DNA from: Kocuria rosea subsp. polaris
GTDB taxonomy: Bacteria; Actinomycetota; Actinomycetes; Actinomycetales; Micrococcaceae
Direction: 5' to 3'
Assembly (NCBI RefSeq): GCF_001483755.1
Contig: NZ_LQBK01000010.1
Span: 32,522-96,521 of the forward strand
Length of the DNA: 64,000 bases
Positions 16,713 to 26,104 of this stretch are shown one piece after another (within the stretch, counting starts at the first letter, position 1; each line of letters starts with the position of its first letter). Made by a program: the position numbers and the translations under genes. The notes beneath the pieces are model-generated. The model was not told where the DNA came from. It was given only the letters and a program-made list of their open reading frames with translations, and ran no database searches.

Positions 16713-16736
16713 CCGGCCGGCGCGGTAACCGGCCGG
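16713..16736. terminator. Weak hairpin between GNAT gene and hspR
   Basis: CCGGCCGG at 16713-16720 and again at 16729-16736 can pair around an 8-nt loop just before the hspR stop codon. It may terminate both convergent units. Confidence 0.4.
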
Positions 16737-17177
16737 TCAGCGCTCCTGCTGGCGCGGGGGCCGGTACAGCACCACGGCCTGCGAGATCTTGCGGGCGCGG
16801 GGACGGGCGCCGCGGGCCATGCGCACCACGTCCCCGCCGACACCGGCAGCGAAGATCCGCGAGGACTCCTCGGCCCGCTCCCGGGCGTCCTCGAGCTCCT
16901 GGGACAGCTCCGCCACCCTCGCGCGCAGGGCCGCGACCTGGTTCTCCAGCTGGAGGATGCGCCGGATGCCCTCGAGGGACACGCCCTCCTGGGACAGCAC
17001 CTGGATCTGCTGCAGCTTCTCGATGTCACGCTGGGAGTAGCGCCGGGCCCGGCCCGGGGCGCGGGACGGCCTGACGAGGCCGAGCCGGTCGTACTGGCGC
17101 AGCGTCTGCGGGTGCATCTCCGCGATCTCCGCGGCCACGGAGATCACGAACAGCGGCTGGTCTGCGTCCAGTGCCAT
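16737..17177 (-). CDS. hspR: MerR-family heat-shock repressor
   Basis: 146 residues. N-terminal MerR-type helix-turn-helix (VAEIAEMHPQTLRQYDRLGLVRPSR...RRYSQRDIEKLQ) identical in style to HspR, followed by a coiled coil (LENQVAALRARVAELSQELEDA) and a basic tail. HspR binds HAIR operators with DnaK as co-repressor; two HAIR sites lie upstream of dnaK here. It is the last gene of the dnaK operon, starting one base after the dnaJ stop, so it regulates its own synthesis. Confidence 0.92.
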   Translation of the reverse strand: MALDADQPLFVISVAAEIAEMHPQTLRQYDRLGLVRPSRAPGRARRYSQRDIEKLQQIQVLSQEGVSLEGIRRILQLENQVAALRARVAELSQELEDARERAEESSRIFAAGVGGDVVRMARGARPRARKISQAVVLYRPPRQQER

Positions 17178-17178
17178 C

Positions 17179-18195
17179 TCACACCCGCGCCTTCACGGCC
17201 AGGCCGGCCCGGGGGTCCTGGGCCGCGGTCGCCTCGGCGAACGCCCGGACGGCCTCCTGCGCCTGCTCGTCGAGCTCGGCCGGCACGTGCACCTCGACCG
17301 TCACGATCAGGTTGCCCGAGCCCTTGGCCGTGCTGAACCCGCGCCCCTTGACGCGGAAGCGCCGGCCCGAGGACGTGCCCGCCGGCACCTTCAGCCGCAC
17401 GGTGCCGCCGTCCAGCACGGGCACCTCGATCGTGGCGCCCAGAGCCGCCTCGGGGAACGAGATCGGCACGGTGACCTCGACGTCGTCCGTGCCCTCGACC
17501 CGCCGGAAGAACGGGTGCGGCGTCACGTGGACGGTGACGTAGAGGTCCCCGGCCCCGCCGGGCCCGGAGTGGCCCTTGCCGGCGAGCTTGAGCTTCTGCC
17601 CGTCCCGCACGCCGGCGGGGATCCGCACCGTGGTCTCCTGGCCGTTGCCGCGGCGCAGCTTGATCGTGGTGCCGTGCACGGAGGAGCGGAACGGGATGGT
17701 CGTCTCCGTCCGGATGTCCTCCCCGCGCGCCGGCGGGGCCTGGTACCCGCCGTAGCCGCCGGGCGCGCCGTAGCCGGTCTGACCGCCGAACTGCGCGAAC
17801 AGGTCCTCGAACCCGCCCGGGCCCCCCGCGCCGCCGGTGGAGTAGGTCGTGCGCCGGCGGCGCCCTCCGCCGCCTCCGCCGAAGATGTCACCGAAGAGGT
17901 CCTCGAAGTTCGCCGAGCCGCCCGCGCCGCCGGCGCCGCCCGCGGTGAAGCGCGCGCCGGAGCCCATCGCGCGGATCGCGTCGTACTGCTTGCGCTCCTC
18001 GGGGTCGGAGAGCACGGAGTTCGCCTCCGTGATGTCCTTGAACCGCTGCTCGGCCTCCGCGTCGCCCGGGTTCTGGTCCGGGTGGTACTCGCGGGCGAGC
18101 TTGCGGTAGGCCTTCTTGACGTCGGCTGCGGACGCGTCCTTGGAGACGCCGAGAATGCTGTAGAAGTCCTTGTCGATCCAGTCCTGGCTGGCCAT
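17179..18195 (-). CDS. dnaJ: DnaJ co-chaperone lacking the zinc-finger domain
   Basis: 338 residues. J domain at residues 9-75 with HPD (YHPDQNPG), then a long Gly-rich linker (about 80-155), then the two C-terminal beta domains (RIPAGVRDGQKLKLAGKG, VPVLDGGTVRLKVPAGT, FRVKGRGFS). There is no CxxCxGxG repeat, and the whole protein contains no cysteine at all, so it is a type II (CbpA-like) J protein. It stimulates DnaK ATPase. AGGAGG lies close to ATG 18195. It is separated from grpE by 164 bp containing two hairpins. Confidence 0.9.
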   Translation of the reverse strand: MASQDWIDKDFYSILGVSKDASAADVKKAYRKLAREYHPDQNPGDAEAEQRFKDITEANSVLSDPEERKQYDAIRAMGSGARFTAGGAGGAGGSANFEDLFGDIFGGGGGGRRRRTTYSTGGAGGPGGFEDLFAQFGGQTGYGAPGGYGGYQAPPARGEDIRTETTIPFRSSVHGTTIKLRRGNGQETTVRIPAGVRDGQKLKLAGKGHSGPGGAGDLYVTVHVTPHPFFRRVEGTDDVEVTVPISFPEAALGATIEVPVLDGGTVRLKVPAGTSSGRRFRVKGRGFSTAKGSGNLIVTVEVHVPAELDEQAQEAVRAFAEATAAQDPRAGLAVKARV

Positions 18196-18261
18196 GACGC
18201 CTCCTTTCTGTGGGGCCGGTCGGGGTCCTGTCGAGCAGGGCCCGGTGGTGGTGCTGGGGTG

Positions 18262-18329
18262 GTCCCCGGTGCCGCGGCGCCGGGGACGGGTGGACGGGTC
18301 AGGGGAGGCCCGCGGGGCGGGCCTCCCCT
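18262..18329 (-). terminator. Two hairpins between grpE and dnaJ (possible attenuator)
   Basis: In transcript order, first a 13-bp perfect stem (18301-18313 with 18317-18329), 31 bases after the grpE stop, then an 8-bp stem (18262-18269 with 18280-18287). They may partially terminate or process the heat-shock mRNA inside the operon. Confidence 0.6.
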
Positions 18330-18359
18330 GCCGTCGCTCGGATCAGGCCGGGACCGGCC

Positions 18360-20968
<2,609 letters not shown>

Positions 20969-20970
<2 letters not shown>

Positions 20971-20996
20971 TCTGCCACGTGAGCCGCCGATGTCAA
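20969..20996 (-). promoter_or_regulatory. dnaK operon promoter
   Basis: Minus-strand TTGACA (20991-20996), 16-bp spacer, CAGACT (20969-20974). It lies between the two HAIR sites and about 95 bases before the dnaK ATG. Confidence 0.7.
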
Positions 20997-21001
20997 GCCA
21001 A

Positions 21002-21022
21002 GTTGAGTCCTATCGACTCAAC
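21002..21022. promoter_or_regulatory. HAIR operator 2
   Basis: GTTGAGT-N7-ACTCAAC, a perfect inverted repeat matching the HAIR core TTGAGT-N7-ACTCAA. It is just upstream of the dnaK -35 and on the side of the divergent BCCT gene. Confidence 0.85.
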
Positions 21023-21083
21023 CTATCTGCGGTGCCGGGTGTGAGAACGCGCTCACCGCTCTGCTGCCGTGGGAGCTCTCCGG

Positions 21084-21089
21084 TAGACT
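21084..21089 (+). promoter_or_regulatory. Candidate -10 element (TAGACT) for the BCCT gene
   Basis: TAGACT about 113 bases before GTG 21203, facing away from dnaK. No clear -35 is visible. Confidence 0.4.
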
Positions 21090-21202
21090 GGACTGTTGCG
21101 CCCGGACCGCCGGGCGCCCATCGAGATCACCGGGTCCGCCCCGCACGCCCACGCACGCACTTCGACACGACACCGCACGCCCCCGACACCGCAGGAGCCT
21201 CC

Positions 21203-23185
21203 GTGAGCACCACACCACCCCATTCGCCGCAACCACCGAACCCGAACGGGTCCTCCCACCGGCCGAAGCCGCGCGAGGTGCTGCGGGAGATCAACTACCC
21301 CCACGGCATCCACCCCGCCCTCGTCCCCGGCATCGCCGTGGAGGACCAGAAGCTGCACTACGGCACGGACAAGGTGGTCTTCCTCGTCACCGCCGCGCTG
21401 ATCGTGGGGTTCATCGCGTGGGGCGTGCTCTCCACCGAGTCCCTGACCGCCGCCTCCACCGCGGCCCTGGGATGGGTCACCGGCAACGCCGGCTGGTTCT
21501 TCACCGCGCTGTCCACGGCCGCCGTGCTGTTCATGCTCGTCGTCGGCTTCAGCCGCACCGGCCGCATCCCGCTGGGCATGGACGACGAGAAGCCCGAGTA
21601 CTCCTTCTTCTCGTGGCTCGCCATGCTCTTCGCCGCCGGCATGGGCATCGGCCTGATGTTCTACGGCGCCTCCGAGCCCATGAGCCACTTCGGCGCGGGC
21701 GTCCCCGGCTTCGGGGCGGAGCCCGGTTCCGAGGAGATGACCGTCTACGCCCTCGTCCAGACGGCCTTCCACTGGGGCCTCAACCCCTGGGCCATGTACG
21801 CCGTGGTCGGCTCCGCCGTCGCCTACGGCGCCTACCGCCGCGGGCGCCCCCCGCTGATCAGCCGGATCTTCGTGCCGCTGATCGGCCAGCAGCGCGCCGA
21901 GGGCGGCCTGGGCCGGCTCATCGACGTGTTCGCCATCTTCGCGACCCTCTTCGGCACCGCCGCCTCCCTGGGGATCGGCGCACTGCAGATCTCCCGGGGC
22001 CTCGAGATCGTGGCCGGCTGGGGCCCGCTCGGCAACGGGGGCCTCATCGCCGTCATCGCCGTGCTCACGGCCGCCTTCGTGGTCTCCGCCGTCTCCGGCG
22101 TGGCCCGCGGCATCCGCTACCTCTCCAACACGAACCTGCTGCTGGCCTTCCTGCTGGCCCTGTTCGTGTTCGTGGCCGGGCCCACCGTCCTGATCCTGGA
22201 CCTCGTTCCCGCCGTGTTCAGCACGTACCTGCAGGAGTACCTGTGGATGACCGGGCAGACCGGCGGCTGGGGCGAGGACTCGACCGCCTTCGCCGGCGGC
22301 TGGACCGTCTTCTACTGGGCGTGGTGGCTGTCCTGGTCCCCGTTCGTCGGGATGTTCATCGCCAAGATCTCCCGCGGCCGCACGCTGCGCCAGTTCGTGA
22401 CCGTGGTGCTCATCGTGCCCTCCTCGATGTGCGTGCTCTGGTTCGTGGTCATCGGCGGCACCGCCATGTACCTGCAGCGCACAGGGACCGACCTCGCGGC
22501 CGCCGGCGGGCAGGAGGCCGTGCTGTTCGGGATGCTCGACGCCCTGCCCTTCGGCGCAATCACGTCGGTGCTCGCCATGGTCATCATCGGCATCTTCTTC
22601 GTGACCAGCGCGGACTCCGCGTCCATCGTCATGGGCACCCTGTCCCAGCGCGGGCGGCCCGAGCCCAGCCGCTTCATCGTGGTGTTCTGGGGCCTGTGCC
22701 TCGGCGGCATCGCGACGGTCATGATGCTCGTGGGCGGCGACGACGCCCTGACCGGCATGCAGAACCTGGTCACCGTCTCGGCCCTGCCGTTCGCGGTCAT
22801 CGTCGCCCTCCTGATGGTCTCCTTCTACAAGGACCTGCGCAGCGACCCGGCCACGATCCGGCACGCGTTCGCCCTCACGGCCGTGCGCAAGGCCGTGATC
22901 CACGGCATCGAGGAGCACGGCGACGACTTCGCCCTCCAGGTGGAGCACGCCCCGGGCGCCCGCGCCGCGGGCGAGACGTTCGACTCGCACGACCCGGCCG
23001 TGACCGACTGGTACCGGCGCGTCGACGAGCACGGCCGGGAGATCGACCTCGCCGCGGAGACCGGATCGCGCTCGGCCCCCGACGGATCGGTCCTGAACCC
23101 GGACGGTTCGCGCCAGGACCCGGACCGCTCGCACCTGGACCCGGACGAGGATCTTCCCCTCCGGCAGGACCGCGACCGGACCTGA
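21203..23185 (+). CDS. BCCT-family betaine/carnitine/choline transporter
   Basis: 660-residue importer of quaternary-ammonium osmolytes with 12 helices. Hallmarks are GMGIGLMFYGASEPMSHF and the substrate-box segment WTVFYWAWWLSWSPFVGMFI followed by AKISRGRTLRQF. The glycine-rich MGIGLMF region is the BetP-type Na+ motif. Cytoplasmic N-terminal (about 50) and C-terminal (about 110) tails are long; the C-terminal one ends in DPD-type repeats (NPDGS, DPDRS, DPDED). GTG 21203 has GCAGGAG at good spacing. It is divergent from dnaK, sharing a gap with two HAIR sites. Confidence 0.92.
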   Translation: MSTTPPHSPQPPNPNGSSHRPKPREVLREINYPHGIHPALVPGIAVEDQKLHYGTDKVVFLVTAALIVGFIAWGVLSTESLTAASTAALGWVTGNAGWFFTALSTAAVLFMLVVGFSRTGRIPLGMDDEKPEYSFFSWLAMLFAAGMGIGLMFYGASEPMSHFGAGVPGFGAEPGSEEMTVYALVQTAFHWGLNPWAMYAVVGSAVAYGAYRRGRPPLISRIFVPLIGQQRAEGGLGRLIDVFAIFATLFGTAASLGIGALQISRGLEIVAGWGPLGNGGLIAVIAVLTAAFVVSAVSGVARGIRYLSNTNLLLAFLLALFVFVAGPTVLILDLVPAVFSTYLQEYLWMTGQTGGWGEDSTAFAGGWTVFYWAWWLSWSPFVGMFIAKISRGRTLRQFVTVVLIVPSSMCVLWFVVIGGTAMYLQRTGTDLAAAGGQEAVLFGMLDALPFGAITSVLAMVIIGIFFVTSADSASIVMGTLSQRGRPEPSRFIVVFWGLCLGGIATVMMLVGGDDALTGMQNLVTVSALPFAVIVALLMVSFYKDLRSDPATIRHAFALTAVRKAVIHGIEEHGDDFALQVEHAPGARAAGETFDSHDPAVTDWYRRVDEHGREIDLAAETGSRSAPDGSVLNPDGSRQDPDRSHLDPDEDLPLRQDRDRT

Positions 23186-23190
23186 CCTCA

Positions 23191-23244
23191 CGGCACGAGA
23201 CGTGCGGCCGCAGCCTCCGGGCGGCGGCCGCACTTCTCGTGCCG
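23191..23244 (+). terminator. Terminator of the BCCT gene
   Basis: 21-bp stem with one mismatch (23191-23211 with 23224-23244), 12-nt loop, five bases after the stop codon. Confidence 0.85.
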
Positions 23245-23257
23245 GGACCGGACGGCT

Positions 23258-23263
23258 TAGACT
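23258..23263 (+). promoter_or_regulatory. Candidate leaderless -10 element (TAGACT)
   Basis: TAGACT ends seven bases before ATG 23271; no Shine-Dalgarno is present. Confidence 0.5.
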
Positions 23264-23270
23264 GCCCGCT

Positions 23271-23798
23271 ATGTATTCGATCGTGGCCGTGTGCACGGGC
23301 AACATCTGCCGCTCGCCCATGGCGGAGCTCGCCCTGCGCCGCGCCTTCGAGGCCGCAGGACTGGCCGAGCGCGTGCGGATCGACTCGGCGGGCGTCAGCG
23401 ACGAGGAGCTGGGCAACCCCGTGGATCCCCGCGCCGGCGAGCTCATGCGCCGCGAGGGACTCGACGCCTCCCGGCACGAGGCCCGGGTCTTCGACCCCGT
23501 CCGCTTCGACGACCGCGACCTCGTGCTCGCCCTCGACGTCGTGCACTGGCGGCGCCTGCGGGAGCTCGCACCGGACGAGGCCGCCGCGGCCAAGGTGCGC
23601 CTGCTGCGCGAGTTCGACCCCGACGCCGAGGCCCTCGAGCCCGAGGAGCTGGGGATCTACGACCCCTGGTACGGGGGCCCGGAGGACTTCGAGACCACCT
23701 ACGGCATGATCGCCGCCGCCGTGCCGGGCGTCGTCCGCGCCGTCGCCCGGGAGCTCGGCGCCGGCCGGGGCTCCGCGCAGGACGCCGGCCGCGCGTGA
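23271..23798 (+). CDS. Low-molecular-weight protein-tyrosine phosphatase
   Basis: 175 residues. The phosphate loop CTGNICRS gives nucleophile C8 and R14; the general-acid region is YDPWYGGPEDF. The enzyme dephosphorylates phosphotyrosine, and bacterial members often control polysaccharide export kinases or stress responses. No tyrosine kinase is in the window. Leaderless start at ATG 23271 is likely. It overlaps the next gene by GTGA, so all three genes to 25298 may be one operon. Confidence 0.9.
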   Translation: MYSIVAVCTGNICRSPMAELALRRAFEAAGLAERVRIDSAGVSDEELGNPVDPRAGELMRREGLDASRHEARVFDPVRFDDRDLVLALDVVHWRRLRELAPDEAAAAKVRLLREFDPDAEALEPEELGIYDPWYGGPEDFETTYGMIAAAVPGVVRAVARELGAGRGSAQDAGRA

Positions 23799-24388
23799 TC
23801 GACATCGAGCTCGAGCTGAATCCGTCGCTCGCCGCGGCCAACCCCGCCGGCACCAACCTGGCGCGGCTGCTCCCCTCCCCCACCCGCCGCCCGTACCTCA
23901 TCGGCATCGACGGGCGCTCGGGCGCCGGCAAGACCAGCCTCGCAGAACAGCTCGTCGAAGTGCTGCGCCCGGTGCGGGACGTGACGCTCTTCCACCTCGA
24001 GGACCTCTATCCGGGCTGGGACGGCCTCGGGCCCGGCCGGCGGACCTACGTGGACGAGGTCCTCACCCCCCTGGACCAGGGCCGGGACGCGGAGTGGAGC
24101 GCGTGGGACTGGGTCACCGACTCCCCGGGCACCCCGCGGCTGACCCGGGTGGCGGAGGTCGTGGTCCTGGAGGGCGTCGGCGCCTGCAGCGCCGAGGCCC
24201 GGCAGCTGCTGGACGTCTCCGTGTGGGTCGAGCTGCCCACCGCGCTGCGCTACGACCGTGCGCTGAGCCGTGACGGCTCGTACTACGCCGAGCACTGGGA
24301 CCGCTGGGCCGCCCAGGAGGACGCCTACCTGGCGGAGGACCACGTCTGGGAACAGGTGGACATCCTGCACCCCGGCCCGGTCTGCTGA
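23795..24388 (+). CDS. P-loop kinase-like protein (uridine kinase-like)
   Basis: 197 residues. Walker A is GIDGRSGAGKTS near residues 37-48, followed by LFHLEDLYPGW, the pattern of the uridine kinase/phosphoribulokinase lid region (DDxY), and VVVLEGVGA as Walker B-like. The C-terminus ends HPGPVC. It probably phosphorylates a nucleoside or other small metabolite, but the substrate is unknown. GTG 23795 overlaps the phosphatase stop codon. Confidence 0.7.
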   Translation: MIDIELELNPSLAAANPAGTNLARLLPSPTRRPYLIGIDGRSGAGKTSLAEQLVEVLRPVRDVTLFHLEDLYPGWDGLGPGRRTYVDEVLTPLDQGRDAEWSAWDWVTDSPGTPRLTRVAEVVVLEGVGACSAEARQLLDVSVWVELPTALRYDRALSRDGSYYAEHWDRWAAQEDAYLAEDHVWEQVDILHPGPVC

Positions 24389-24416
24389 GACCCCGGACGC
24401 ACCCACAGGAGGATCC

Positions 24417-25298
24417 GTGACCAGCACCGTCGTCGTCCTCGACGCCGCCCACCCCGGGGGCGCCCTCGCCGATCCCTCCGTCCCGCTCGTGCGGATCGAC
24501 GACCAGGGCCTGACCCGCGGGGACGGCGTCTTCGAGACCATGCGCGCCGTCGACGGCGTCGTGCAGAAGTTCGAGGCCCACCACCAGCGACTGTCGGCCT
24601 CCGCGCGGCTGGCCCAGCTGCCCGTGCCGTCCGCACGGGACACCCGCGGGGCGGTGGAGCTGGCGCTGGCCCACGCGGCCCCCGGCGGGGACGGCGGCCT
24701 GGGCGCCGAGCACAGCGTCAAGGTCGTGATCAGCCGCGGCACGCCGGAGGACGGCCCGTGGTCCTGGGTCGTGGTGAGCCCCGTGCCCGGGACCACGTTC
24801 CGGCAGCGGCGTGAGGGCGTGACCGCGGTGCTGCTGCCGCGCGGCCACGACCCCGCCCTGGACGCCGGGTACCCGTGGCTGCTGCCGGGGGCCAAGACGC
24901 TCTCCTACGCGATCAACATGGCCGCCCTGCGCCACGCCCGCTCCCTCGGGGCGGACGAGGCGGTCTTCACCACGGAGGGCCGCAGGGTCCTGGAGGGCGC
25001 GACGTCCTCCGTGGTCTGCGCCCGTGTGCGCGGCGACCGCCGCACCCTGCTGACGCCGGAGCCCTCGCACGGGATCCTGCCGGGCACCACGCAGGCCAAG
25101 ATCTTCGCCGCCGCCCGCCGGGACGGCTGGGAGCTCGGCTACGGCCCGCTGTACCCGGCGGACCTCATGGAGGCCGACGCCGTGTGGCTGGTCTCCAGCG
25201 TGCGGCTCGCGGTGCCGGTGCGCCGGCTCGACCACCAGCCGCTGCCGGTGGACCCGGACCTGACCTGGCTCGTCACGAGCTGGGTCTCGCAGGCCTGA
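24417..25298 (+). CDS. pabC: Aminotransferase class IV, probable 4-amino-4-deoxychorismate lyase
   Basis: 293 residues of the fold-type IV PLP enzymes. RIDDQGLTRGDGVFETMRAVDG, the PLP-lysine region GAKTLSYAINMAALRHA and the acid motif EAVFTTEGRRVLEGATSSV fit ADC lyase, which makes 4-aminobenzoate for folate. D-amino-acid or branched-chain aminotransferases share the fold, but the VFETMR and lack of their signatures favour PabC. GTG 24417 has ACAGGAGG upstream. It lies 28 bp after the kinase-like gene. Confidence 0.75.
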   Translation: MTSTVVVLDAAHPGGALADPSVPLVRIDDQGLTRGDGVFETMRAVDGVVQKFEAHHQRLSASARLAQLPVPSARDTRGAVELALAHAAPGGDGGLGAEHSVKVVISRGTPEDGPWSWVVVSPVPGTTFRQRREGVTAVLLPRGHDPALDAGYPWLLPGAKTLSYAINMAALRHARSLGADEAVFTTEGRRVLEGATSSVVCARVRGDRRTLLTPEPSHGILPGTTQAKIFAAARRDGWELGYGPLYPADLMEADAVWLVSSVRLAVPVRRLDHQPLPVDPDLTWLVTSWVSQA

Positions 25299-25306
25299 TC
25301 CTTCGC

Positions 25307-26104
25307 TCAGGCCCAGATGAACCGGTGCGTCCCGAGCAGGACCGACACCGCGGGGCCCGCCGCGGCGGCCGCCGCGCAGCCCGTGAGGACCACGGCGTCC
25401 CGCCAGGAGTGCTCCGGGACGCGGGCCCACGTGCGCGGTCCCGCGCCGAAGCCGCGCGCCTCCATGGTGACCGACAGCCGGGTGGCCCGGCGCAGGGACT
25501 GCACAAGCAGCGTGAACGCCTGACCGCCGAACTCCCGCAGTGCGCCCACCGGTCCGTGCCCGGCCCCCGCGCCGCGCGCCCGCCGGGCCATCGCGAGGGT
25601 GGCCCACTCGGAGGCCATCACGCCCACCAGCCGCAGCGCGGCCAGGGACGCCAGCACGAAGCGGGCCGGGAGGCGGAGTGTCTGCGCGAGGCCGTCGGCG
25701 AGGTCCGTGGGGTCCGTGGTGAGCACCAGGATCAGCCCGGGCAGTGCCAGTGCCAGCCCGCGGAGGGCGATCGCCGCGCCTGCGGCCAGCGCGCCGGCCG
25801 AGATCCCGGTGACGCCCAGATCCAGGAGCACCGGTCCGGAGTCCTCGGCGAGCAGCGCCGTGCCCCACCCGCTCACGAGGGCCGCCACGACCACGGGCCA
25901 CGCCCGGCGCAGCAGCGCGAGCGGGTGCTGCCCCGCCAGCGCCAGGAGGAGCAGCTCGCCCAGCAGCACGGTCCCCGACGTCACGGGGTCCGCGCTGAGC
26001 ACGAGCACCACGGTCAGCAGCAGCGCCCCGGCCAGTTTGACCACCGCGTTCGTCCGTCCCAGCAGGGAGGTCCGGGACGACGGCGCGATCGCGGGAGCGC
26101 TCAT
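25307..26104 (-). CDS. ECF transporter transmembrane component (EcfT/YkoC-like)
   Basis: 265 residues, CbiQ/EcfT family, about five helices. The Ala-Arg coupling motifs appear as AMARRARGAGAG and TMEARGFGAGPRTW; these couple to the ATPase subunit. ATG 26104 overlaps the ATPase stop (ATGA). With the ATPase fusion and the S component it forms a YkoEDC-type importer, and the TPP riboswitch upstream implies a thiamine precursor. Confidence 0.9.
   Translation of the reverse strand: MSAPAIAPSSRTSLLGRTNAVVKLAGALLLTVVLVLSADPVTSGTVLLGELLLLALAGQHPLALLRRAWPVVVAALVSGWGTALLAEDSGPVLLDLGVTGISAGALAAGAAIALRGLALALPGLILVLTTDPTDLADGLAQTLRLPARFVLASLAALRLVGVMASEWATLAMARRARGAGAGHGPVGALREFGGQAFTLLVQSLRRATRLSVTMEARGFGAGPRTWARVPEHSWRDAVVLTGCAAAAAAGPAVSVLLGTHRFIWA

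Noticed and set aside
16713..16736. CCGGCCGG repeats as a restriction or recombination site
   Set aside because: Such octamers are common at this GC content; a convergent-gene hairpin is enough explanation.
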